This document shows, piece after piece, positions 11,981-22,889 of a stretch of DNA of 64,000 nt. This stretch comes from Cenococcum geophilum 1.58. Lineage: Eukaryota; Ascomycota; Dothideomycetes; Gloniales; Gloniaceae. Under the pieces are notes generated by a model that was not told the DNA's origin, did no database searches, and saw only the letters and a program-made list of their open reading frames with translations. Every line of letters begins with the position of its first letter. Position 1 is the stretch's first letter. The translations under genes and the position numbers were made by a program. The stretch covers positions 1,115,112-1,179,111 of the forward strand of contig KV748229.1 of the NCBI GenBank assembly GCA_001692895.1. Reading direction: 5' to 3'.

Positions 11981-14900
11981 ATGGCAGATATAACTAAGCA
12001 AATTAGTGAAAGTCAAAAGAAGTAGAGTTAGGGAGTTGACCTTACGTCTATGGATGACGTTAACGACTATATTAATTTTAAAATCCTTAAATACGGATAT
12101 TATAAGCTTCTAAACGACGACCTATGGGAGTAATATAAGGAAGACTTTGCGGACTTTACGGAAGCTATTCTTAAGGCTTATAACCCTACTACCATCTATA
12201 ACCTACGAACCCTTTTACATCACCAAGGTGTTTAGGTTAAAAAGGATAAACGAGTCACTGTTGTACGGTCCTTATATAGGAGGAGGACTAAACGGAATAA
12301 ACTAAAGAGAAAATCCTAGACCAGGTTAAAGCTATTAATAATCTCTCTGCTTCTTCCAAACTTAATGGTATTACTAGCCTTATACCTAACCTACTTAACC
12401 AAATTTGTCCTATAAACCTAAGCAATTTTAGAATTAATCTTATGGGCTAAAGCACACCTAGTACCTAAGTTACGGACCATAATACCCCCGTAAACCAAAA
12501 TATGGAATAAACCCCTTCCATTATTTAAGTTATAGATCTGTAAGCTATATATCCGTAAACTATATATCCGCAAGCCACATATCTACAAGTTATAGATCCG
12601 TAAACTACCTAAGTAAAGACCTATGGTAAGGAACTAGCTAACCTAGCTAAGCTCTATACCGACAAATCTAAGTACAGCAGTAAAAACAACAATTTTAACT
12701 TTAAACTGATTATCTTTACGGACCTTTACCAGAAGGCTAATATTCCTAAATAAGAGTTTAGCCAAGCCTACTCTACCATGNTACGCGGCCTAGCACTTAA
12801 CCACTACTATACTAACCTTAAGAGCAACCCCTATGGTGTTCCCTTTAATAAGCTATATAAAGCTACCCGTAACTACTTTAAAGGACTAGAATATAAGTGT
12901 GATATCCTTACCTAATAAAATGCGACTAAGCTACGGACCGTAATTAATAAGAATACTGAAAAATCGACTATAGAGTGCCTGCAAATTCTTATTAAAGACC
13001 TCCGGCACCTATAGCACGGCCTTAACGCTAAGCTTCGAATAGACGACTTCCTATATAATAAACTTATTACGGCCTGCCAGGAAGTAGAGCCCTACAAGTA
13101 CGCCTACTATAAGCCTGCAGATACCTTAGCTGGCCTTATTAATAATTTATACTCATCTATTATAACGTACGAAGTCTTAAACCCACCAGGTAGTACTTAA
13201 GCCTTTATTACGGATATTTAATATCCGTAAACAGACTTAAACGTCTACTTTACGGACCGCCGCTACCGCTAGCAGCACCCGTACCGACTAAGTCCAACCC
13301 GTAACCCCTATAGTAACCCCTGTACGAAAATATACCCCCATAGACAAACCAGCTAGAAGTACTTCGTGTGTAGTAAGGAAGGATATTAGTCTATAAGGTA
13401 TACCTAGAAAGAACGTAATAAGTCTAGGAAGAGACTTAATAGCCGTATTAACTAGTTTATTTTAGAATATAAAGGAAAGGAAGTAGAAGAGCCCCCTAAT
13501 AAGTTAATAGAAGCCCTTATAATTAACTTTAACTTAGACGCTTAGAAATAAGAGACCTTAGAGACATTCCTAACCACTTTTAGACCTTTTACGGATAACT
13601 AAGCCTTTAATATTACGACTGTATTAGCTGACCGTTCCTTTATACACTCAGTTACGCCTAAAAACTACTCCGTAAGTACCCCTATTACGGACGTTATAGA
13701 TTATAAGCAGGACCTATTTGCATATATTACTACAGAACGCTATACCCCTAAGGAATTCTACAGTATTATAATCGACACAGGTGCCTCTAAGAAGTCTACC
13801 GTAGGCTATGGACAATACCTTATATATAGGACTACCACAAATAATAATACGGACATTGATATTACGTAAACTGGGGCCGTAAACGTCTAATTCGGCATTG
13901 GCTTAACCGCATTAATTAGATTAGTTAAAGTTAAGACTTTAATTGGCCTAGTTAACTTCCACGTGGTAAAAGCGGACACCCCCTTCCTACTCTGTCTTGC
14001 AGACATGGACAGGTTATAGGTGTACTATAACAATATTATAGACACCTTAATTGGCCCTATAACTGCCCTAGGAAGCAAGTATATTACCCTACTAATTATA
14101 CGACGATTTAGACACCCGTTCCTTATATAGGGAGAGACTCTATAGACCTACATTTAGGAATCTTTTAACTATAACCCGTGCTACCTTAGCAGTACGGAAA
14201 TCCACCGCCTATACCGCCGTTTCGGCCACCTATTAGCCGAAAAGCTATATAGAGTCCTTAAACGTTCTGGACACGACGACGTTAATAGGAAAGCCATTAA
14301 CCACCTAACTAAATACTGCTCCTACTGCTAGAAATACAGACGTTCTCCAGGCCGATTTAAGTTTACCCTTTATAAGGATCTTAACTTTAACCATTTAGTA
14401 TACGTAGACATTATGTATATTAACGGTAGCCTAGTATTACACATAATTAACAAGGTAACCCGCTATTAAGCCGCCTGTTAGTTACAAAATATATCTATAA
14501 AGTATACTTGGGATATTTTACGGACCTGCTAGATTAATACGTACGTTAGACCTCCTAAGTATATTACCCACAACGCCAGTAGGAACTTTATTAGTAAGGA
14601 ATTCCAGTAGTATACTATAGCTATGGCTATATTAATAAAAGCCGTTCTAGTTAAGGCGTATTAGTCTATTAGGCTTATTAAGTAAGCTTACCTAGCCTTA
14701 TAGAGAGCTTACTAGATTATTACGGACGAATATAAGGACATCTAAAAGGAACTAGCTCTATAGATAGCCGTAAAAGCCGTTAATAATACTGCTGGCCCAG
14801 ACGGACTAGTACCTACCCTCTTAGTCTACGGAGCTTACTTAAGGATGAGTAAACTAGATCCTCCTGCCCCGTCTATTATAGAATAAGCAGCCGTAATACG

Positions 14901-16948
14901 GAAGGTAATAGCTGAGATAGTCAAATTACGGGCCAAATAAGCTGTTAATAGTGCCCTATATTACCGTAACGGACCTAATATAACCTTAGTATACAACCTC
15001 CCGCTTAATTCTAAAGTCCTTATATAGTGTAAGAGCGGCAATTAAATAGGACCTTATTATTTACTAGCCGTAGAAAACGAGACGTGCTGCGTATAGCTTC
15101 CTAGTAGGCTAACCAGCTTTAGAAGCACGTCCGTAAAACCCTACTTTTGGCCTAAAGATAACTATAACGTTAAGCCAGACAAACTAGAAGCACCCGTTAA
15201 ACTAGATAAACCGGAAGTACCCGCCGAACTAGATAAACTAGAAGCACCCCTACCTACCTTAGAAGTCCCCTAAAAACTTATTAAACCCGTTAAACCTATA
15301 AAACGTAGTTAAGGACGCCCCCCGAAAGCACCCTATAATTAAAAACCCTATAATAGAGAATTACCTAACCTCCGCAGGAATATCCGTAAGGCAATCTCCG
15401 CCTGCGGATATATTAGTTCTAGTATAGGAAATACTTTTTACGGACTTATGATGTAAGGAGATTAATAGACTACTTAAAAAGGGTGTTTTTACGGCCGTAA
15501 CGGAGAGAGACGTTCTGTAAGGCGTCCGTATATTTAACTCACGCTTCGTTAACAGAATTAAGCACCCTAGTACTAATAAAGCTTTTAAAAAATTAAGGCT
15601 TATTATATAAGCCTATAATAACCAAGGGAAGGGCTTAGTCCTTATGTAATCGCCTATAATTTAACGAGTTAGCTAATGGATTATACTTGCACTTATGCCC
15701 AGACTATAGCAAAGTAAACCCATAGCCCTTTACCTACGGGACATCTCGTAAGCCTATATATAGTCTAATACTTACCTAAGTAGAGATATCTTTATACGAC
15801 TACCCTATGAGCTTAACCTATAACTAGGAACAATTTTACGGGTTGTAAAACCTCTCTACGGAGTACCAGAAGCTAGGAACCACTAATTTAAGATATATTA
15901 CTAGCACTATATTAGCAAACTTAAAACGGAACAATCGACCTATAACCCCTGCCTCCTATACACCTAATTAAACGGCCTTAGTATTATTAGACTTTAAATA
16001 GACGATACCCTATTTTTAGCAGACTAGACCTTTACGGACGCTAAAGAAACTAAACTATAAAAGGCTAAGTTCTTAGTAAAGCCGTAAGAGCAGTTAACTA
16101 AGTAGAATCTGATTAAGTTTAATGGAGGCCTAATTACCTAAAAGGGCAATCTAATTAAGCTAACTTAGGAACGCTAAGCCTAAAACCTAAAGCCCGTTAT
16201 AGCGAAGCCTACGGACCTTACTAGCTCCCGCAGAGAGACCTATAAGACCGTAAATATAAAGGACTAATACGCTGCACAGCGTGCAAGAGGCGCCTATATT
16301 GCTATAGTCTGCCAACCTAAATTTACCTACAATTTGTCCTTTGCGGCCTAGGTAGTAGATCCGCAATAAGCGCATTTAGTGGCAAATTAACAATGCAGTA
16401 AGGGGACTTACTTTTATACCACTAGACCCAAGTTCCCTTAGCTTACTGGTATTTACGGACGCCTCCTTTACTAATAATAAAGACCTATCATTACAAATCG
16501 GCTTTGTAATTGTACTTACGGACCATAATTAGGACGTAAATATACTGCACTAGTCTTTAATTAAGTGCAAATAAGTAACCTGTAGTGTACTAGCTTCTAA
16601 ACTATATACACTAGCTTATAGATTTAATATAGCAGCTGTAATTAAATTAACGGTCTAGAAGATTCTATAACTAGAGTAGTTACCCCTAGTTTTATACACC
16701 GATTTAAAGTCCCTCTACGACTACCTAGTTAAACTAGGTACGATATAAGAGAAGAGGCTCATGGTCGACCTAATGTGCTTACATTAGGCCTACGAACGAT
16801 ATAAGATTACGGAGGTCAAATGGATTAGCAGCGGAGACAACCCAGCGGACGCTATAACTAAGGCAAGGCCGTGCTAAGCTCTTAAAACCCTAATTAACAC
16901 AAATAAGCTTAACCTAAAGGTTATAAAATGGGTAGAGCGAGACTAACG
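11981..16948 (+). pseudogene. Copia C gag-pol relic
   Basis: Plus-strand gag-pol remnant. Gag begins MADITKQISESQKK at 11,981. The aspartic protease motif IIIDTGASKKS is near 13,770. Integrase zinc-binding and core regions span about 14,200-15,150 (text GRFKFTLYKDLNFNHLVYVD). RT follows to about 16,400, and Copia-type RNase H begins IYGRLLY/VFTDASF-like near 16,450 and ends with SGDNPADAITKA near 16,850. Many stops sit at former Gln codons and frames shift in places. Non-functional. Confidence 0.8.
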
Positions 16949-17196
16949 GAGCATTTATAGTTTAGTTACGGCCCACCAGAAGGCCGCATGGTTTATTTAC
17001 GGCCCGTTAAAGGGCTATATAGTTCATTTTACGGACCGTAAGCAGGACTTACGGCCAGCTTAGAGCACCGTTTGGGAGGCAGCCCAAAAGGCACCTCGGG
17101 AGGGATTTCTTATGTATTTCCTTACGGGTTTTATAGTTCTATTGAGGCAATTACGGAGGCTATACACAAGTGTTTTTATTTTCCAAGTACCGCTAG

Positions 17197-17414
17197 TGTA
17201 TAATTATAGCACCTAGTATACGAACGCGTGTTTACGCGTTTGTGTACTAACCACCTACATACTAACTAATTAGGGGGGAGGCGCGTTAGTATATAGACCA
17301 CGTAGTCTACCTTAATAGAATTGACAGTCACCACTATCTCAAAGAGTATACGATACTATACGTATTTCGTGCCCCGGGATATGACTCACTTATGCTATTA
17401 AATTAGTACGAATA
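17197..17414 (+). repeat. 3' LTR of Copia C
   Basis: 218 bp, direct copy of 11317-11534, followed by the target duplication GCTAG (17415-17419). Confidence 0.9.
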
Positions 17415-19660
17415 GCTAGATATATTTATTTTAAGGTTTATATATAGCTCCTAGCAGAAGTATATTAGAATAGGCGCTAATATAAATAATTCCTTTAATT
17501 GGTCTATAGCCTATTTAATAGCTTCCCTAAATATAAAGGGTCCTAACTTCTTACTATTCTTAAATCCTTTTAGTAGATTAGTAATTAGAAGTATTACTTA
17601 TAAATAGTAAATAATAAACGTTTAGTAGAAGTTTACCGTACCTAAGAAAACCTATACTTCTCTAAATATTATAGGGTAGGGCTATTCCCTAATAGCGTCC
17701 ACCCGACTTTTATCTATTAACACTCTATTAACGCTAACGATAAAGCCTAGAAAATTAATACTAGTAGTATAGAACTTATACTTTTTTAGGTCTATATAGA
17801 GTTTATATTCCTATAGTCTTTCTAGTACTATTTGCACGATGTATATATATACTTTATAGTTATTAGAGTAAACTATAATATTATTAAGGTAAACTATATA
17901 TATTATATCCAATAGGCCTAATAATACCTTATTAATATAGACCTAAAATATTACTAGTATATTAGTAAGCCTAAATAGCATTACTAGGTATTTAAAGTAG
18001 CCGTACTATATTTAGAACGCCATTTTCTACTTATCGCCGGCTTTAATCTAGATTTAATAGTATATATCTTTTAGATCTAATTTTATAAATATCTTTACGC
18101 CTAATAGTCTATTAATAAGCTCCCCTATTAAGGGTAACGGGTAGCAATTCTTTATAATAATCTTATTTAGCGCCTAATAGTTAATATAGAGGTAAAGGGT
18201 CTTGTCTATCTTAGGTATAAATATAATTAATACCCCTACTAGGCTTATAGAGGGCTAAATCCATCCTCTTTAAATATTGTCTATTATATATTAACGTAGT
18301 ACTACCAGCTTATTTTTTAATAGGTTATATAGTGGTCTAAAAGGAGGTTATTTGTCCTCTATATCTATTTTATACTTAACTAATATAGGGTTAGGTAAGG
18401 TTTATATAGCCTTTTTACTAGAAACATCCTTTAAGTCTATATATTCCTATAGAATCTCTAGTTCCTTAACTATATATAGCTAAATATTTAAAAATAAATA
18501 TCCCATATCCCCGTTCTTAGTATTAAGAGTAGCATATATAGTATATACCTACCCTTCTTCTTATATATAGTTTAAGAAAGTCTTTTAATCTTTAACTATA
18601 ATACACGGTTAAGACTTCTAATGTTAATATAAGGCTAAAGGCCAATTAATGTCTAGATTAACTTAGCAAAGCTATAGGTATCCCAAAATAAGGTTATACT
18701 CCTTAATTTCTATAGTATAAAAGCGTATCTTCTATATATCCTATAGACTATTACAGTCCTAGCTAGCTACGGAAAAAGCCTATTTCCTATAGTATGGAAT
18801 CTAGTAGCCTTTAATGCTTTAAATAGTGCGTACCTATAAGCCGCTAAGGTCTAAATCTAATTCTTTTACTAGTAATTAAGAAATAAACCCTATAGTTACG
18901 CCGCTGTCTATAAGGCAGTCTTATATTACCTATTTATTATTAACTTAAATAGAGATAAAAATAACTATATAGTAGCTTACTTCCTCTTTCTCCTACTAGC
19001 CTAGTATAAGGGAGTAAAGATCTACTAGGCTTTCTCTTTTTCTAATTAATCTAACTCTTATTTCTTTTACTAGTAGAAGCGCTTTATATAGCCCTTCTTA
19101 CCGCAGTTATAATAAACGCGTAACTCTTAGTTCTACTTATTTAGATTAGACTTTTGCCTATTATTATTTTAGGGCTAACTAGCATTGCTCTAGGGCTTTA
19201 AAGCCTACTTACGTTATTCTTCTATAGAGTAGTTAGGTTAGAATCTACCCCTATTATTAAAGCTAAGTCTAGTTCTACGCTCTTTATTATTAGCGTCTTA
19301 TTCCTTTTACTTACCTAGATAGTCTTATTTAGTATTTTTAATCCGAGTAGCTTTAGAGATAAGCTTTTCTTAAAAGGTAGGAATTTCGCCCTTCTCCTAT
19401 ATAGCCTATTAAATCTTAGGTTATAACTTAGTAAGTAGCTAGTAAAGTTATATAGTATTATTCTATAGGTTTAAGTAGGGTATATTATCTTTTAGTTCTT
19501 CTAAGTAGTTTATAAACTAGACTATACTCTAGCCTTCTCGCTGTTTGGCGTTATAGTATTACTAGTTATAATCTATCCCTTAGTTAGTAGGGTCTTAGAC
19601 CAAATCGACTAACTAGGACTTAAGTTTACTCAATTTAAGGGGTATAGTAAGTTTCTTCTT
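17415..19660 (-). pseudogene. B1 gag-protease-RT segment
   Basis: Minus-strand continuation of Gypsy B1 to the right of Copia C. It contains gag with a degenerate CCHC knuckle near 19,100, the protease-like text LIDSGVTIG near 18,900, and RT with VYLNNIIVYSNN (catalytic Asp lost) near 17,880 followed by the RNase H connection. Heavily RIPed, with no intact frame. Confidence 0.8.
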
Positions 19661-21637
19661 TTTATTTTTATTTTTATTTTTTATATTCATTATATTATAC
19701 TACGTACAATACTACGCATGCAGCCTTAGGCTATGGCGCTATAGTTCTATATACATAAATCCTTTCTAGGCAGCTTAATATGTACTAGTAGCTATGTCCT
19801 AATAGTTTATAAACTACTAGGGAATGAGAAATTGGTAGGAAAAACTATAGGAAACCCTAACACCTATCCCTATCCTTTTGCTCTCTAATATCTTTTTTCT
19901 AAGAGTCTAGTAGGAGTTACCTCCTTCTAGAATCCTATTTGTTTTGTTTTATTCCTCTATAGAACCTTCTAAGCTAGTACTACCTACTAGCTTAGCTGCC
20001 TTTAGAACCTCGCAGCCTTTACTATTAGCAAAGTGGTTTTCTTTACAATTAATGCAAAGAGGGGTAGTATGCTTATAGGGCTTACCTGTTATTATACAGG
20101 TAGAATAGGAGTAGTCTTTAGATAAATATGCAGCCGTATAAAATCTATAGGCTCTAGTAGAGCATCTATCTCCTATATGGCCAAATTTTTAACAGCTAGT
20201 ACACTGCGTAGTAGGAGAGACTTCGAGGTATTTTACTACCTTAGTAGCTATACCTGCAATTGAGATCTCTTTTTGCTTAAGGATTTCTTGTCTTTTTTCC
20301 TCACTTTCTATAGTAAAAACTATAGAGCCAAATCTAGTTTATAGATGGTGTCTTTTTACACTAGATAAGATCCATCTAGGTAGTCCTTATATCCTTATAG
20401 GATTAAAGGTCTTAATTTCTTCTTTTAGAAGCTTAGAGCCCCCCTCTTTTAGAAAAGGTAAGGTAGGAACCCTATAGCCTATAATTTAAACCCAAGGTTC
20501 TAGTTTTTGTTCTCTTTAAAAGGTAAAGTAGTTATACTAGATCTCCTTATATTTAACTAGGAAATCTACATTATACTCTTCTGTAGTTATAAAGAGAATA
20601 TTTTGTTTTCCTTTAGTTCTAGCTATAGACGCTAGTACTAGCTTTTCTACTTACAGTTTTAATGCAAATAGATAATTGACTTTGTTTTATATAGAGAAGG
20701 TATCTAGAAGTTAGTCCTTTTCATCTATAATTAGGACTAGCTTCCTTTCTTATAGCTGCTTTTTCTTACTTCTAGTAGAAGTAGAACTCCTACTAGAAGG
20801 AGAAGGGGTAGAAGGTGGTAATAAAGAGGGTAGGGAGGACGAAGAAGGAGGGAGGTCCTTCTTTAGCCTCTCTGTGTAAGTTTCTTTAATAGGAGCTACC
20901 TCCTTCCAGAGAGCTCTTACTTCTTCTACTAGTCCTTTTAGGACCTCTTTTGCCTCTTTTTATTCTTCTCCTTTTAGCCCTCTATAGGCCTGGATTAGGC
21001 TTCTTAAAGCCTCGCATAAATGTTCTTCCAGAGAAAGGGAAGAGGAAGGTATACTAGGCATACTATCCATAGTAGTCGTTAGTTTTATTATCTTTTTTAT
21101 AGGTTTTTGGTTTTCTTTTTCAGGAGAAGACTAAGGATATCCTCTTTTTTCTCCTGTCCTAAATGGGCCAGGAGAAGGAAAAGGGGGAGAAAAAGTAGAT
21201 ATAGAATCTTCATCACTTATTTCTATAGGAGGGTTTTTTTTGAACCTATTAGGCCTTGGCATTTTGTATCTTATAGGGGTTTTTTTTAGTTTTTACTATC
21301 CTTATACCCTTTCTCCTTACTAATTCTACTAGAAGATTTCTGGGGAGATTAGGCTAAAAGGTAGTAGAAAATCTAGCCTCTATATTTCGTGGTTTTAGTA
21401 TTTAGTTTTGGTATTCCTGTCCGTGCCTTACTTATAAGCTAGGACCACCCCTAAGAAGAATTTTCTATTGGGGGAAAGGGGGTAAAACGACAAATAAATC
21501 CACCTCTAGCTCGCTAGGCAGTAGGAATTAAGTCTTAAAAGTTGGAAAATCGATTGTTTTTGATGGTAAGATGGGTATGCGTAAGTTTTAAAGTGTGGCG
21601 CTACCTTTTGGTAAGGTTGCATGTGTGGTATATTCTT
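19661..21637 (-). mobile_element. LINE-derived, ORF1-only non-LTR element with target duplication
   Basis: A 1,977-bp insertion on the minus strand. A 12-bp direct repeat AAGTTTCTTCTT lies at 19649-19660 and 21638-21649. The left end, which is the 3' end on the coding strand, carries an A-rich tail of TAAAAA-type units. From 5' to 3' on the minus strand: a leader of about 570 bp, a gag-like ORF1 from 21,070 to about 19,870, then a short 3' UTR and the tail. No endonuclease/reverse-transcriptase ORF2 is present, although both ends look like a completed insertion. This suggests a non-autonomous derivative of a Tad-like LINE. RIP damage is mild compared with the host B1. Confidence 0.75.
19870..21070 (-). 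pseudogene. LINE ORF1 (nucleic-acid-binding gag-like protein), damaged
   Basis: Starts MDSMPSIPSSSLSLEEHLCE at 21,070. About the first 100 residues look helical and charged, followed by a Ser-rich stretch, an RRM-like middle domain (text LPRWILSSVKRHHL, FGSIVFTIESEEKRQEIL) and clustered zinc knuckles near 20,230-20,030 (KFGHIGDRCSTRAYRFY, CINCKENHFANSKGCEVLKA). This matches ORF1 of fungal Tad-type LINEs, whose product coats the RNA during retrotransposition. Several TAG/TAA codons, probably former Gln or Trp, break the frame. Confidence 0.7.
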
Positions 21638-22198
21638 AAGTTTCTTCTTATAACGTGTCTATAAACTCTTAACGGTGCTATATAGGAAGGTAGAAGCGAT
21701 TAGTGTCTAATTATACTTATTAGAGTAACGCTTTAGATTTAGCTAAAACTTAGTTTTATATTAACGGATAAAATAATTATAGTTCTAGAGACTATTACTA
21801 TAGTACTTATTAGGTTCCTTTATGCGGAATTTAGGTTTTTCTAACGTTATAGCGTAGTATAGCGTTACCCCTTTAAGTCCGCTTCGTATCTAGGGTGTCT
21901 ATACTTCCCCTAATTGTCCTTATAATTATTCTTAGTAGTCTTAATATACTTATCTTAATTATATCTCTAACTTCTTTATTTTTTATAGGGTTTTGCATAG
22001 TAACTGCTCTAATAACTTCCTAGCAGTAATCGTTTCTAAGGGTCTTATAAAGTTAGATGGACTAGCCGTAGCTTCTTTATAGGAAGAGGGAATGCGCTCC
22101 TCTAGGGAAACTCTCTAAGCCTCTTATACTAGGGGCGTTATTTTAGGGGGTAAGGAAGTATAGCCTGTTATTATTAATTAATAACCGTACGTTCCTTC
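21638..22198 (-). mobile_element. B1 leader/5' region next to its 5' LTR
   Basis: AT-rich B1 sequence between the LINE insertion and the B1 5' LTR. I recognise no protein here; by position it is the untranslated leader and the start of gag. Confidence 0.4.
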
Positions 22199-22553
22199 TG
22201 TAAGGGATTAAAAGTAATTAAAATTATAAGAGGCTAGTCTAACCGGAACGTATAATTATCTAATTAATAGTATAGAATAAAAGTTATAGGTAAGTAAAAA
22301 ATAAGTTAAGGTAGAACAATCTTTATAAATAAAGGATAAATGCTTTCTAACCTCTTCTATTTAGAGACTAATTGCTAGCTCTTCTCTAGAGGAGAACTAG
22401 CTCCCTATATAATTCTTCTAAGACGCTAGTAAAACCCTTCGCCCCTTATCTGTCTAACTATATCTTCTAAGACGTAGATAGAATATAGATGGGATATAGA
22501 TAAAACCTCCTACTGTTTTATCTAATGTATACCTTTTAGGGGATTCCGTTATA
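22199..22553 (-). repeat. 5' LTR of Gypsy B1
   Basis: About 355 bp; on the plus strand it begins TGTAAGGG and ends TTCCGTTATA. It is homologous, in inverted orientation, to the B2 3' LTR from 25551. The left end is less certain than the right because it rests on one copy. Confidence 0.7.
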
Positions 22554-22889
22554 AATAGGCTGATATAAAAGGTGGATAAGTATAACTATCTTTTAATCTA
22601 TTGCAAGATAGATAGTATAACTGTCTTTTAAGCTATCTACGTGTTTCCTAATCTGTACGCGCTTACTAATTAATATTAGTATACTTTAACAACGTACAGA
22701 ATATATATATTACAATAATATATACTATACGGTGTTATAAATAGATATTAATTCTTTTTAGATCTACACGCCGCAAAGGATAAAGCTCTTTACGTGTTTT
22801 CCTATGACTTCTATTAACTAATCACGATTTTCCATCCCTAGGATAGAAAATCGCCATTGGCTTACTTGCCACTAGCGCCTTAGCCTCCC
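22554..22889. other. AT-rich spacer between B1 and B2
   Basis: No gene or recognisable transposon domain. It separates the end of the B1 LTR from the point where B2 integrase homology begins. Confidence 0.4.

Larger units (their letters stand above)
11317..17414 (+). mobile_element. Full-length Copia LTR retrotransposon C (RIPed)
   Basis: Complete Ty1/Copia element of 6,098 bp on the plus strand, inserted in B1. LTRs of 218 bp (11317-11534 and 17197-17414) begin TGTATAATTA and end GAACA/GAATA. The target duplication GCTAG is at 11312-11316 and 17415-17419. The order gag, protease, integrase, reverse transcriptase, RNase H marks Copia rather than Gypsy. RIP is moderate: many CAG/CAA are now TAG/TAA, but long stretches still translate. 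One undetermined base lies at 12,781. Confidence 0.9.
1..22553 (-). mobile_element. Gypsy LTR retrotransposon relic B1, RIPed, hosting nested insertions
   Basis: Chromoviral-type Ty3/Gypsy relic on the minus strand, in pieces 1-858, 1072-1172, 9018-11316, 17415-19660 and 21638-22553. Reading leftward from the 5' LTR (22199-22553) come a gag zinc knuckle (about 19,100; CYNCGKKGYIKRFY, His lost to Tyr), a protease-like IDSG motif (about 18,900), a reverse transcriptase with YLNN where YLDD is expected (about 17,880), RNase H, integrase (10,450-9,100) and a chromodomain-side tail at 1-1172. The 3' LTR lies outside the window to the left. Bases 1-850 are the reverse complement of about 23,520-24,360 in the B2 copy. 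The reading frame is full of TAA/TAG, mostly at former CAA/CAG. It cannot encode active protein. Confidence 0.85.

Noticed and set aside
21107..21289. 60-codon Arg/Phe-rich plus-strand frame
   Set aside because: Antisense to the LINE leader; its basic/aromatic bias comes from AGGAGA/TTT runs.
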